DNA from: Flammeovirgaceae bacterium UBA7330
GTDB lineage: Bacteria > Bacteroidota > Bacteroidia > Cytophagales > Cyclobacteriaceae
DNA: 64,000 bases
Reading direction: 5' to 3'
NCBI GenBank assembly: GCA_002471275.1
Contig: DKPQ01000010.1
Coordinates: 87,106-151,105, forward strand
Shown: positions 17,332 through 26,459 of the stretch, piece after piece
How positions within the stretch are numbered: position 1 is the stretch's first letter
Layout: the number at the start of each line of letters is the position of its first letter
The notes under the pieces: model-generated
The model's database searches: none
The model's input: the letters and a program-made list of their open reading frames with translations, nothing else
Told to the model about the DNA's origin: nothing
Translations under genes and position numbers: made by a program

Positions 17332-17859
17332 TTATTTGTCTTTTAATTTTTTGAGTGCCTCCCACCGGGGGTCAGCTACTTCTTCCGTTTTTTCTTCTTC
17401 CTCTGATATCTTTGTTGAATAAATCAAATCTGGTGTCTCCTGGCCTTCATACCGTGGATGAAGCTTTTTCATAGGGACGGCCAAACTGATAAATTCATAG
17501 ATCAGACTGTCAATATATATACTTGGTGTATCCTTTCTGATGATCGTATATTCTTCATGACTATCATCATCTACTTCACCAAACTTAATAATATAGTCTT
17601 CTTCTATATTCATCGGGTAGCTATAGCTATCAAGGCTTCTGTCACAAGTAAGTTCTACCTCAACAGCCATCGAAAAATGAAGTGTCATCATTGTTTCCGA
17701 TTTCTGCATCAGGAGCTTACAATTTCCTTTTCCTCGGGTGAGTACACTATTTTCCGTCATGGATAATAATGCATCGTCGATCGCAAATTCAAACTCATGG
17801 AGCTGATTGCTCAGGTTGAAAATATCGATCTGATACTCACGTCTTCCCTTGGTTAGCAT
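17332..17859 (-). CDS. YceD/DUF177-family protein (23S rRNA accumulation protein-like)
   Basis: A 175-residue acidic protein of the YceD/DUF177 family, recognisable by LTCDRSLDSYSYPMNIEEDYIIKFG and YIDSLIYEFISLAVPMKKLHP plus the typical acidic tail ending DPRWEALKKLKD. In E. coli YceD is needed for normal 23S rRNA levels; the exact activity is unclear. It is the first gene of the block DUF177-rpmF-fabH-efp-accB-accC, with only 15 bases before rpmF. Upstream, 236 bases to pdxA show no gene or clear signal to me. Confidence 0.88.
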   Translation of the reverse strand: MLTKGRREYQIDIFNLSNQLHEFEFAIDDALLSMTENSVLTRGKGNCKLLMQKSETMMTLHFSMAVEVELTCDRSLDSYSYPMNIEEDYIIKFGEVDDDSHEEYTIIRKDTPSIYIDSLIYEFISLAVPMKKLHPRYEGQETPDLIYSTKISEEEEKTEEVADPRWEALKKLKDK

Positions 17860-18095
17860 AGCTTACCTCCGCTCAAAGAACCGCAAATTTAGGGAATATG
17901 TATGGATAAAAAAATAGTATGGTGCACTTTGATTTTTATGGTCCTGGGTTGTAGAAAATAAACTTGAGGATTGGTCTTAAATAAATTAAGCTTGATCGAT
18001 ACGTAAAATTAATGTGGTGATGATTCAATAGAAATTACACTAAGTTTAGATTGTGAAAAGCGACTTTATGCGCGCCACCGCGTCTGAGCTGAAGA

Positions 18096-19112
18096 TCACT
18101 CCATCCTCCTCAAAATAACATCCTTGGCCAAAAACAATGCATTTCTCAAGGAAGTCTCATCAGCTACACCCTTGCCAGCCAAAGAAAATGCGGTACCATG
18201 GTCGGGTGAGGTTCTCACAATCGGCAAGCCCGCCGTGTAGTTTACCCCCTCAGTAAAGGCAAATTGTTTAAATGGTGTTAGCCCCTGATCATGATACATC
18301 GCCAGAATGCCATCGTACTTTCTAATATCACCGGATCCAAAGAACCCATCTGCAGGAAAAGGACCAAATACCAAATGACCAGAGTCTTTGAACGATTTAA
18401 TGACCGGAAGTATCGTTTCAATCTCCTCACTCCCTAGCAAACCATTTTCGCCGGCATGAGGATTAAGCCCCATCACAGCCACCCTGGGCTTTTTGATGCC
18501 AAAATCTTTTTTTAGGGTATCCAGAAGGATCTGCAGCTTCCTGGTAAGCTTCTCCTTTGTCAGGGCTGAAGATACTTCTTTCAAGGCAATATGTCCGGTG
18601 ACCACGCCCACACGCAGGTGCTCACTCACCATCAACATCAGACTGTCTTCCATTTTACTCTCCTGAGTGAGGTACTCAGTATGTCCTGGAAAATTGAAAT
18701 TGTCACTTTGTACTGTCTCCTTACTTATAGGGCAGGTCACAATACCCTGGATAGTCCCTTCTTTCAGGTCCTCAACTGCCTTCCTCAGAGATTTCACTGC
18801 ATACTGACCACTTTCTGGTGTGGATTTACCAGGCTGCACATTGATGGGGTCGTGTTTTAGGTCTAACAGATTGATTTTTCGGTTGTGGATATTATTAGCG
18901 TGATGCGTTAAGTGATAATTGAAATGTTGTTTATTGAAGTGCTTTCTGTAAAAAGAAAAAATCCTGTTGTCAGCATAGATCACAGGGGTGATATATTTCA
19001 ATACCCTGGTATCTTCCAAAACTTTAATTATTATCTCTGGACCAATCCCATTATAATCCCCCACAGAAATTCCAATGACTACAGGGTTCTGTTTTTGTGA
19101 AGATTCCACCAT
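18096..19112 (-). CDS. pdxA: 4-hydroxythreonine-4-phosphate dehydrogenase
   Basis: From ATG 19112 the product is 338 residues: VVIGISVGDYNGIGPEI at the start, metal-ligand histidines in FPGHTEYLT and YHDQGLTPFK, and GLNPHAGENG, all PdxA signatures. It oxidises 4-phosphohydroxythreonine on the DXP-dependent pyridoxal phosphate route. An in-frame start at 19151 would add 13 hydrophobic residues and leave almost no gap to the divergent rsmA, so the inner ATG is preferred. PLP is used by several enzymes in the window, but no link is implied. Confidence 0.93.
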   Translation of the reverse strand: MVESSQKQNPVVIGISVGDYNGIGPEIIIKVLEDTRVLKYITPVIYADNRIFSFYRKHFNKQHFNYHLTHHANNIHNRKINLLDLKHDPINVQPGKSTPESGQYAVKSLRKAVEDLKEGTIQGIVTCPISKETVQSDNFNFPGHTEYLTQESKMEDSLMLMVSEHLRVGVVTGHIALKEVSSALTKEKLTRKLQILLDTLKKDFGIKKPRVAVMGLNPHAGENGLLGSEEIETILPVIKSFKDSGHLVFGPFPADGFFGSGDIRKYDGILAMYHDQGLTPFKQFAFTEGVNYTAGLPIVRTSPDHGTAFSLAGKGVADETSLRNALFLAKDVILRRME

Positions 19113-19169
19113 TTTTTTAATCACTTTTACAATCGCGAAGATATAAGTCATTCATTGAATAATACGGAC

Positions 19170-19943
19170 GTGAAAAGCGTAAGGCCAAAAAAATACCTCG
19201 GACAGCATTTTCTTAAGGACGAAAATATTGCATTTAAGATCGTAGAAGCATTGCAAATGGATCATTGCAGCACTGTATTGGAGATTGGACCGGGTACGGG
19301 TGTATTGACCAGACATCTCTTTGAACTGGAGCAAATTGACTTTTTTGCTTTGGATGTGGATGAAGAGTCCGTCAGTTATTTACAGGAGAACTACCCGGAG
19401 TATAAATCAAAGGTGTTGCTCGCTGACTTCCTGAAATTTCCTTTGGAGGATTTTGGCTCCAATATCGCTGTCATTGGAAATTTTCCTTACAATATTTCTT
19501 CACAGATATTTTTTAGGATTTGGGACAATCATCACCGGATCGATGAGGTGGTATGTATGGTACAGAAAGAGGTTGCTCAGCGATTAGCCTCTAAACCCGG
19601 AAACAAGACTTACGGCATTCTAAGCGTGCTTCTTCAGGCCTTTTATGATATTGAATATCTTTTTACTGTTCCACCGGGAGTTTTCAATCCACCTCCAAAA
19701 GTCCACTCTGCAGTGATACGCCTGAAACGGAATCAGACAAGGCAGTTAGCCTGCAATCACCTGGATTTTAAGAAAGTCGTTAAAACTGCTTTTGGAAAAC
19801 GAAGAAAGACCTTGCGTAACGCACTAAAAGACCTAAATTTGGCTGCCCAAATCTCCAATGAAAAAGTGTTTGATCAGCGGGCAGAGCAACTTTCTGTCCC
19901 TGAGTTTGTTGAGCTTACGTTAAAGGTGTTTTCAAATGACTAA
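19170..19943 (+). CDS. rsmA: 16S rRNA (adenine1518-N6/adenine1519-N6) dimethyltransferase
   Basis: About 257 residues beginning RPKKYLGQHFLKDENIA, the KsgA N-terminus. SAM motif LEIGPGTGVLT and catalytic GNFPYNIS (the NLPY motif with Phe) are present; the C-terminal helical domain follows. It dimethylates two adenines in 16S helix 45. GTG 19170 is chosen because family proteins start there; TTG 19155 is an in-frame alternative. Divergent from pdxA, and its last 8 bases overlap mgtE. Confidence 0.94.
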   Translation: MKSVRPKKYLGQHFLKDENIAFKIVEALQMDHCSTVLEIGPGTGVLTRHLFELEQIDFFALDVDEESVSYLQENYPEYKSKVLLADFLKFPLEDFGSNIAVIGNFPYNISSQIFFRIWDNHHRIDEVVCMVQKEVAQRLASKPGNKTYGILSVLLQAFYDIEYLFTVPPGVFNPPPKVHSAVIRLKRNQTRQLACNHLDFKKVVKTAFGKRRKTLRNALKDLNLAAQISNEKVFDQRAEQLSVPEFVELTLKVFSND

Positions 19944-21300
19944 AACGATGGAATTTTCCCTTTCCAAAGAATATCTGGATCGATTTCAGCTGGCGCTGAA
20001 CGAACGGGAAGATTCATTCATCAAAGAAAGTCTTGAGGGAGTCAATCCCGCCGACATCACTTCCTTATTGGATGAGTTCAATGCTGAAGAATGTAAGTAT
20101 GTCTTCGACCTGCTACCTGTCGAGGTGGATGCGGCCATCCTTAATGGCCTGGACGAAGATGAACGGGAAAAATTCATCGAACATTTTACACCGGAGGAGC
20201 TTGCCGGTTACCTGGAATACCTCGACTCGGATGATGGAGCGGATATTTTGTATCAGATGCCTCTCAAACGTAGAGAAGAGGTCATCCGTCTGATAGAAAA
20301 TGAGGAAAAGGCAGGGCATATTCTGGACCTGCTCAGGTATGATGAAGACGTTGCCGGGGGGTTGATGGCCAAAGAGCTTATCAAAGCCAATGTCAACTGG
20401 ACGGTTCAGCAGTGTATTGAAGAGATCAGGAAGCAGGCTGAAAATGTGCAAAAGATCTACTCCGTTTATGTCGTCGATGATAAAGATAAATTCCTTGGAC
20501 GTGTCAGCTTGAAACGGATCATCCTGGCTGATGACAAAGTAAAGATTGGCGACCTGTATGATACCGATATCATTTCCGTGGAAACATCCATGGATGAGGT
20601 GGAAGTAGCTACCATCATGGAAAAATATGACCTGGAAGCCGTTCCTGTTCTGAATGCAAGAGGCAAACTTGTCGGAAGGATCACCATCGACGACATTGTA
20701 GATGTAATCAAGGAGCTGGCTGATGAGGAGCGACAGATTATGGCAGGTATCAGTGCAGACGTAGAAGAGGATGATACCGTCTGGAAACTCTCTAAGGCAC
20801 GATTACCCTGGCTCACCATTGGAATGGCAGGTGGCCTGATTGGAGCCCAGTTTATGGGTTTGTTCAAGGGCGATATTGCCATTATTCCGGCGTTGGCATT
20901 TTTTATTCCCCTTATCACCGCCACAGGGGGTAATGTGGGGATTCAAAGTTCTTCTATCGTTGTGCAGAGTCTGGCCAACCCCAATGTTTTTGCAGAACGA
21001 CTCTGGCGAAGAATGGTAAAAGTTTTATTTGTGGCTGTGGTGAACGGAGTGATACTGGCGCTTATGGTCTTTGGTGCAGTAATCCTGGTGAATAGAGATC
21101 AGTCTCTAGCACTCACAGTTTCTGCAGCTTTATTTAGTGTGGTACTTTTAGCCTCACTGATGGGTACAATTACCCCACTGGTACTCGATAAGTTTGGTAT
21201 CAACCCAGCTTTAGCTTCGGGTCCATTTATCACCACAACGAACGATTTACTTGGTTTAGCCGTTTATTTCTCGGTGGCACATTTGTTGTACCAATTATAA
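19936..21300 (+). CDS. mgtE: Magnesium transporter MgtE
   Basis: A 454-residue MgtE with an acidic N-domain of helical repeats (LPVEVDAAILNGLDEDEREKF), two CBS domains about residues 135-260, the plug helix, and a five-helix C-terminal membrane domain with GVIFG-type pore elements and GGNVGIQSSSIVVQSLA. The cytosolic domain senses magnesium and closes the pore when the ion is abundant. The start overlaps rsmA, so translation is probably coupled. Normal length. Confidence 0.94.
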   Translation: MTKTMEFSLSKEYLDRFQLALNEREDSFIKESLEGVNPADITSLLDEFNAEECKYVFDLLPVEVDAAILNGLDEDEREKFIEHFTPEELAGYLEYLDSDDGADILYQMPLKRREEVIRLIENEEKAGHILDLLRYDEDVAGGLMAKELIKANVNWTVQQCIEEIRKQAENVQKIYSVYVVDDKDKFLGRVSLKRIILADDKVKIGDLYDTDIISVETSMDEVEVATIMEKYDLEAVPVLNARGKLVGRITIDDIVDVIKELADEERQIMAGISADVEEDDTVWKLSKARLPWLTIGMAGGLIGAQFMGLFKGDIAIIPALAFFIPLITATGGNVGIQSSSIVVQSLANPNVFAERLWRRMVKVLFVAVVNGVILALMVFGAVILVNRDQSLALTVSAALFSVVLLASLMGTITPLVLDKFGINPALASGPFITTTNDLLGLAVYFSVAHLLYQL

Positions 21301-21302
21301 AT

Positions 21303-22250
21303 ATGAATAACAAAATCCTCATTGTCGATCACATGCACGATAGCATCATTGAGATGCTTGGTGATTCCGGATTCCGTCCCGATTATCGACCCGAAATCAA
21401 AAGAGCGGAGATCCTGAATATTATTGATCAGTATGCAGGTATTATTGTGCGAAGTAAGACCCGCATAGATAAAGAGCTGATATCCAAAGCAACGAATCTA
21501 CAGTTTGTCGCCAGAGCGGGAGCAGGTATTGACAACGTGGATTACCAGGAGATATCCAGCAGAAACATCAAGCTGGTGAACGCACCGGAAGGCAACCGCG
21601 ATGCTTTGGGTGAACATACCGTAGGTATGCTATTGACCTTGCTTCATAAAATCCACCTGGCAAACCAGGAAGTAAAACAGGGAGTCTGGGACAGGGAAGG
21701 TAACCGTGGATGGGAGCTCAAGGGCAAAACAGTGGGTATTTATGGCTTTGGCTACATGGGCTCAGCTTTTGCTAAAAAACTGAGAGGCTTTGATTGTACC
21801 GTATTGGTATATGATAAATATAAGACCGGACTTTCCAATGAATTTATCCAGCAGGTAGATCTGCAGACCTTTCAAAAGGAGACGGAAATATTAAGTCTGC
21901 ATATTCCCCTTACATCCGAAACAAAGTTTCTGTTTGATCAATTTTATCTGAGTCAGTTCCCGAAACTGAGAATATTGCTGAATACTGCCAGAGGTGAAAT
22001 ACTCTCTCTCAAGGCACTGGATAAGCTTTTAAGTACATCCAAACTGATCGGAGTGGGACTGGATGTACTGGAGAATGAAAAAATCAATCAGTTGAATATG
22101 GAAGAACAAGCCATTTTCGACAAGCTGGCTAAAAGAGAGAATGTAATCATGACTCCTCATGTGGCTGGTTGGACTTTTGAGTCTTATAAGCGGATCAATG
22201 AAATTCTTGTTTCCAAACTTCAGAAAGAAGGTCTGGCGCATGTTCGTTGA
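21303..22250 (+). CDS. D-2-hydroxyacid dehydrogenase, phosphoglycerate dehydrogenase-like
   Basis: A 315-residue NAD-dependent D-2-hydroxyacid dehydrogenase. Rossmann motif GIYGFGYMGSAFAKKL; substrate-side RAGAGIDNVD; catalytic arginine in LNTARGEIL, Glu near VLENEKI, and the histidine in MTPHVAGWTFES. There is no C-terminal ACT domain, unlike long SerA. Follows mgtE by 2 bases. It could act as phosphoglycerate dehydrogenase or as a general hydroxypyruvate/2-oxoacid reductase; the sequence alone does not decide. Confidence 0.85.
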   Translation: MNNKILIVDHMHDSIIEMLGDSGFRPDYRPEIKRAEILNIIDQYAGIIVRSKTRIDKELISKATNLQFVARAGAGIDNVDYQEISSRNIKLVNAPEGNRDALGEHTVGMLLTLLHKIHLANQEVKQGVWDREGNRGWELKGKTVGIYGFGYMGSAFAKKLRGFDCTVLVYDKYKTGLSNEFIQQVDLQTFQKETEILSLHIPLTSETKFLFDQFYLSQFPKLRILLNTARGEILSLKALDKLLSTSKLIGVGLDVLENEKINQLNMEEQAIFDKLAKRENVIMTPHVAGWTFESYKRINEILVSKLQKEGLAHVR

Positions 22251-22375
22251 TTGTGTAGAATCTTTGAATTCTCTATATTTGCTTTCCTAATCAAGTAAAA
22301 AAGATCACACAAAACAGAAAACGGTTCATCTTCATGGCCGTTCTTTTTTATTTATTAGGGTTAATAAAGAATGTT

Positions 22376-22846
22376 ATGGCTGTAAATTATTATACAAAGG
22401 AGGGTTTGCAAAGGCTCAAAGATGAGCTTAACGAACTCAAAACAAAGGGAAGAGCTGATATGGCCAAGCAAATTGCTGAAGCCAGGGATAAAGGCGATCT
22501 GAGTGAAAACGCCGAATATGATGCAGCTAAAGATGCTCAGGGATTGCTTGAGTTGAAAATCTCCAAACTGGAAGAAGTTGTGGGTAATGCGAGGGTGATT
22601 GATGAATCAAATATTGATACCTCAAAGGTCTCGATCCTCTCTACGGTAAAGATCAAAAACGAGAAAAACGGGATGGAGGTAACTTACCAGATTGTTGCCG
22701 AGGAAGAAGCAGACCTTAAGCAAGGAAAGATCTCTGTGAAATCTCCGATCGGAAAAGGTCTTTTAGGAAAGAAAGTAGGAGAGAAGGCCCTTGTGAAAGC
22801 CCCAGCAGGCGACATTGAGTTTAAGGTCCTTGATATAACCCTCTGA
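22376..22846 (+). CDS. greA: Transcription elongation factor GreA
   Basis: From ATG 22376 the protein is 156 residues, the usual size, with N-terminal coiled coil YYTKEGLQRLKDELNELK and DLSENAEYDAAK at its acidic tip, and a C-terminal FKBP-like domain ending SPIGKGLLGKKVGEK. GreA restarts backtracked RNA polymerase by stimulating transcript cleavage. A longer in-frame start at 22334 adds a hydrophobic stretch foreign to the family and is rejected. Its stop overlaps the ATG of the HIT gene. Confidence 0.95.
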   Translation: MAVNYYTKEGLQRLKDELNELKTKGRADMAKQIAEARDKGDLSENAEYDAAKDAQGLLELKISKLEEVVGNARVIDESNIDTSKVSILSTVKIKNEKNGMEVTYQIVAEEEADLKQGKISVKSPIGKGLLGKKVGEKALVKAPAGDIEFKVLDITL

Positions 22847-23244
22847 TGCCAAGCATATTTTCAAAAATAGTAGCAGGAGATATCCCAGCCCACAAGGTAG
22901 CAGAAGATGAAAATTTTCTGGCTTTCTTAGACATTAATCCCCTGGTGGAAGGACACACGCTGGTTATCCCAAAGAAAGAGGTTGATTATCTGTTTGATCT
23001 CGATGATGAAACCCTTGCAGGGATCAATGTCTTCTCGAAGAGAGTAGCCAAGGGAATTGAAAAAGTAATTCCCTGCGAAAGGATCGGAGTAACAGTCATT
23101 GGTCTGGAAGTTCCGCATGCACATGTTCACCTGATCCCTATCAATGGTATCAACGACATGTATTTTGGAAAGAAAAAGCTTTCATTTAGCCAGGCAGAAT
23201 TAGCTGCTACGGCTGAGAAGATCCGAAAAGCAATAGAAAATTAG
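22846..23244 (+). CDS. HIT-family nucleotide-binding hydrolase
   Basis: A 132-residue histidine-triad protein: FSKIVAGDIPAHKVAED start, DINPLVEGHTLVIPK, and the triad HAHVHLIPI with catalytic middle histidine. HIT proteins hydrolyse nucleotide phosphoramidates or dinucleotides in the cytosol. Its first base is the last base of greA, implying coupled translation. It converges with ruvC and overlaps its end by 4 bases. Confidence 0.9.
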   Translation: MPSIFSKIVAGDIPAHKVAEDENFLAFLDINPLVEGHTLVIPKKEVDYLFDLDDETLAGINVFSKRVAKGIEKVIPCERIGVTVIGLEVPHAHVHLIPINGINDMYFGKKKLSFSQAELAATAEKIRKAIEN

Positions 23245-23807
23245 GGTTTAAGTCTGGTGGGATTTTCTGTCAGAAAGGCTTTCCAGCTCTTTGCACTCTT
23301 TACTTCATTGCCACCCTGGTAATGATGACATACCGCAACGGCCAATGCATCAGAAGCATCTAACAGTTTCGGGTTCTGACTAAAGTTCAGGATCGTTTTG
23401 AGCATCGCGGCCACCTGCTCTTTAGAGGCATTACCATTTCCGGTTACTGATTGCTTTACCTTTTTAGGGGCATATTCTGTGATAGGGATTTCACGTGATA
23501 ATGCGGCAGCCATGGCTACACCCTGTGCCCTGCCAAGCTTCAGCATCGATTGTACGTTCTTCCCAAAGAAAGGCGCCTCCAGGGCTACCTCATCCGGATG
23601 ATAGTCATTGATGAGGCTGAGGACTCGTTCGAAGATCTTTTTTAGCTTGAGCTCATGCCCGGAATATTTTTGCAGGTGTATAACTCCGAACTGAATTAGC
23701 TTGATTTTTGGGCCCTCAATTTGGATCAACCCATATCCCATTACGTTGGTGCCGGGGTCCAATCCAAGGATGACCTTTTCTTTGTTGATGAGTTTTGTTA
23801 TCGCCAC
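23241..23807 (-). CDS. ruvC: Crossover junction endodeoxyribonuclease RuvC
   Basis: A 188-residue RNase H-fold resolvase. The acidic residues expected for Holliday junction cleavage are visible: D in ILGLDPGTNVMGYG, E in VALEAPFFGKN, and the C-terminal DASDALAVAVCHHYQGG with paired aspartates. RuvC cuts junctions handled by RuvAB, which are not in this window. Encoded alone on the minus strand between convergent and divergent genes. Confidence 0.94.
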   Translation of the reverse strand: MAITKLINKEKVILGLDPGTNVMGYGLIQIEGPKIKLIQFGVIHLQKYSGHELKLKKIFERVLSLINDYHPDEVALEAPFFGKNVQSMLKLGRAQGVAMAAALSREIPITEYAPKKVKQSVTGNGNASKEQVAAMLKTILNFSQNPKLLDASDALAVAVCHHYQGGNEVKSAKSWKAFLTENPTRLKP

Positions 23808-23896
23808 AGCTGCAAATTAACCAATGGGTAATAGATTTCTTAGAATCTGTGAATCGAATAGTTCCCTGGTTTTTAATTTAACCTTAACATTGCCAA

Positions 23897-25006
23897 ATGA
23901 TCTTCTTTCTCTCACTCTCCCTGTTGAGAATTCTTTTTGTACAGTTGCTGGCAGTAATGTGGTGGAGGATTCCCGGGATAAAATCACGTGCGCAATCTTC
24001 ACTCACATTTACTGTGCTGATCCCGGTGCGCAATGAGGAAGATAATATTTCCGCTCTCTTACGCGACCTGGAGGATCAGGATTACCCACAGAAACTTTTT
24101 GAGGTCATCGTCATAGATGATCATTCGGAGGATCAAACAGCCACGCTTGTTCGTGATTTTATTGACAAGTCTGGTTTAAATATCAGGTTGATTCAGCTGG
24201 ATGACCTGAATGGTAAAAAAGCAGCCATCACCATGGGGATTGGGCAGGCAGTGAATGAATATATTCTGGCTACGGATGGAGATTGTCGCATTCCCTCTAC
24301 CTGGATCAAAGAATTTGCTTCCCGTTTTGGCGAAAACGATCATCCGAATATGATTGCTGCACCAGTTTTGATGGAAGGGAATGATTTATTTACGAGTATA
24401 CAGTGCCTGGAATTTTCAGCCTTGATAGGTTATGGAGGCGCTAGTTTGCAGATGGGCGTGGCAGGTACATGTAATGGTGCCAATATTGGTTACAAAAAGG
24501 AGGTCTTCCATGAAGTGGGAGGGTATACTGGAAATGAAAAGATCCCTTCGGGAGATGATGAGTTCCTGATGTTTAAACTATTTAACAGGTACCCAGGCAC
24601 GGTAGTTTTTCTCAAATCACCAGCAGCTGTGGTGAGGACACCGGCCAAAAAGACCCTAAAAGAATTGATCAATCAGAGGATTAGATGGAGCAGCAAGTGG
24701 AAATTTCACAAAAGCCTGTATGTTTCCGTGACAGCGGTTACATTTTTTGTGGACTACGCCATGTTGATTACAGCTACAATAATGGCTATGCTTGGTCTTT
24801 GGGACTTTGCAACCGTGGCATCTGTCTTGTTGCTAAGATGGCTTACGGAATACTACTTTGTGTCAAATGTCGTTAGGTTTTTGGGCGGAAAACCCCGATG
24901 GTTCAACTTTATTATGATGCAGATAATTTATCCCGTCTTCGTGATTTTCTTGGGTATTGCTTCTATTTTTGGGATTTATCATTGGAAAGGCAGGGCATAT
25001 TCATGA
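23897..25006 (+). CDS. Membrane glycosyltransferase, family 2
   Basis: A 369-residue GT-A enzyme: an N-terminal helix (IFFLSLSLLRILFVQLL), nucleotide-binding VLIPVRNEEDNI, the DDHSEDQT and TDGDCRIP (DxD) blocks, and the processive-type QRIRWSSKW motif near residue 260, followed by two or three C-terminal helices. This architecture is typical of synthases that extend a glycan across the membrane. It leads a run of six genes with 4-base or shorter overlaps. Product unknown; a cell-surface polysaccharide is the best guess, given the polysaccharide deacetylase three genes on. Confidence 0.85.
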   Translation: MIFFLSLSLLRILFVQLLAVMWWRIPGIKSRAQSSLTFTVLIPVRNEEDNISALLRDLEDQDYPQKLFEVIVIDDHSEDQTATLVRDFIDKSGLNIRLIQLDDLNGKKAAITMGIGQAVNEYILATDGDCRIPSTWIKEFASRFGENDHPNMIAAPVLMEGNDLFTSIQCLEFSALIGYGGASLQMGVAGTCNGANIGYKKEVFHEVGGYTGNEKIPSGDDEFLMFKLFNRYPGTVVFLKSPAAVVRTPAKKTLKELINQRIRWSSKWKFHKSLYVSVTAVTFFVDYAMLITATIMAMLGLWDFATVASVLLLRWLTEYYFVSNVVRFLGGKPRWFNFIMMQIIYPVFVIFLGIASIFGIYHWKGRAYS

Positions 25007-25260
25007 CAGATGATGAATTTGAAGTTTTAGACGAATTATATTTCGTTCAGACCTTCCACGAGTTAATTGAGCTTACCGGTAAGGAAGCAGAAGAGCTTAA
25101 GCGCATTCTTTCAGTGCTATATGACAAAGGATGGATTCGGGTTTTCAAAGAAGTGGATGAGGAGATCCCGGTGGAAGAAACAGATTGGATCCGTCATGCT
25201 GAGCGCTATATATTTCTGGCAAGCAAAGAAGGATTGATGGCTCATAACACCGCAGATTAA
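25003..25260 (+). CDS. Small acidic hypothetical protein
   Basis: An 85-residue protein from ATG 25003, which overlaps the preceding stop by 4 bases (ATGA), with its own stop overlapping the next ATG by one base. The sequence (DELYFVQTFHELIELTGKEAEELKRILSVLYDKGWI) looks like a winged-helix-sized helical protein of the type often seen beside glycosyltransferases. Tight coupling on both sides supports it being real and functionally tied to the neighbours. No family recognised. Confidence 0.72.
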   Translation: MTDDEFEVLDELYFVQTFHELIELTGKEAEELKRILSVLYDKGWIRVFKEVDEEIPVEETDWIRHAERYIFLASKEGLMAHNTAD

Positions 25261-26459
25261 TGGCTACCACATTTGACATACGAGACCTTGAACTGAACGC
25301 CTTACTTGAGATCACTCAGGCAATCAACAATAATCTGTCCGAGAAAGACCTGTACAAGATCTATAAATTTACCCTACTCGGAGACTTGAAAGTGAAAAGG
25401 CTGGCCCTGTTTGTCAATGATGATGATGAAGGATGGAACTGTCCAATCCATTTTGGTACTTCAGAAGATTATAGTGAAATCTCTCTTGATGAACAGCTGG
25501 TTGGAATTGAAGAAATCACCTACCTGAATACCGGTTCGATCAAGTCTGAGGAGTTTGAAATAGCGATACCCGTCTATCACAAAAAGTCATTACTGGCAAT
25601 TGTCCTGATAGGTGGATTGCCCGAAGAAAGCCAGGAAGACAGTACCACGTTTTTAAAGGCGCTCACAAACATCATCATTGTGGCGATCGAAAATAAAAAG
25701 TTGGCTCGTCGGCAACTACAGCAAGAGGCTTATAGAAAGGAGCTGGAAATTGCCAAAAAGGTTCAGAATTTCTTATTCCCCAAGTCATTACCCAAAAGTC
25801 AAAAATTAAATATCGAGGCGGTTTATCTGCCGCATCACGATGTAGGAGGTGACTATTACGACTATTTGTCCATCGACAATGATCGATTTCTTATTTGTAT
25901 TGCTGATGTATCAGGCAAAGGTGTACCTGCTGCTTTATTGATGTCCAACTTTCAGGCATCCCTCCGAACATTGATCAGGAGGACTCAAAACCTGTATGAA
26001 ATCATCGTTGATCTGAATCATTCCACCTATCTCAGTGGTAATGCAGAGAACTTCATTACTTTTTTTGTAGGGATCTACGATTTTAATCAATCAACGTTTG
26101 AATATGTAAACTGCGGCCATAATCCTTTATACCTGGTCAATGATAAGGAAGTGATTCTACTTAATGACGGAACAACAATTTTGGGGATGTTCGACCCATT
26201 ACCGTTTTTGAGTACTCATAAAATCGAAAATGTAAGGGACTTCTTCTTTTTTGGATACACTGATGGTTTGACTGAGACTTTCAACCGGAAGGAAGAACAG
26301 TATGGTAATGAACCCATCGATCAGTTGTTGAAAAAGGGAATGCCTGACAATCTTGGTACTTTTCATGAGTATCTGCTGCAGGATTTGGATAAATTCAGGG
26401 AAGAGGAATCATATAGGGATGATATTACCATGATCTCCTGCAGGGTGAAAAACATATGA
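25260..26459 (+). CDS. PP2C-type (SpoIIE-like) serine phosphatase with N-terminal GAF-like domain
   Basis: A 399-residue signalling protein. Residues about 10-155 look like a GAF-type sensor; a linker helix (RKELEIAKKVQNFLFPKSLP) leads into a SpoIIE phosphatase domain with GGDYYDYLSIDNDRFLICIADVSGKGVPAALLM and GYTDGLTETFN holding metal-binding aspartates. Such enzymes dephosphorylate anti-sigma-factor antagonists in partner-switching pathways, but no STAS or anti-sigma gene lies in the window. It overlaps its neighbours on both sides. Confidence 0.87.
   Translation: MATTFDIRDLELNALLEITQAINNNLSEKDLYKIYKFTLLGDLKVKRLALFVNDDDEGWNCPIHFGTSEDYSEISLDEQLVGIEEITYLNTGSIKSEEFEIAIPVYHKKSLLAIVLIGGLPEESQEDSTTFLKALTNIIIVAIENKKLARRQLQQEAYRKELEIAKKVQNFLFPKSLPKSQKLNIEAVYLPHHDVGGDYYDYLSIDNDRFLICIADVSGKGVPAALLMSNFQASLRTLIRRTQNLYEIIVDLNHSTYLSGNAENFITFFVGIYDFNQSTFEYVNCGHNPLYLVNDKEVILLNDGTTILGMFDPLPFLSTHKIENVRDFFFFGYTDGLTETFNRKEEQYGNEPIDQLLKKGMPDNLGTFHEYLLQDLDKFREEESYRDDITMISCRVKNI

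Noticed and set aside
19113..19169. Long starts of pdxA (19151) and rsmA (19155) leaving a 3-base divergent gap
   Set aside because: Family alignments fit ATG 19112 and GTG 19170, leaving room for two promoters.
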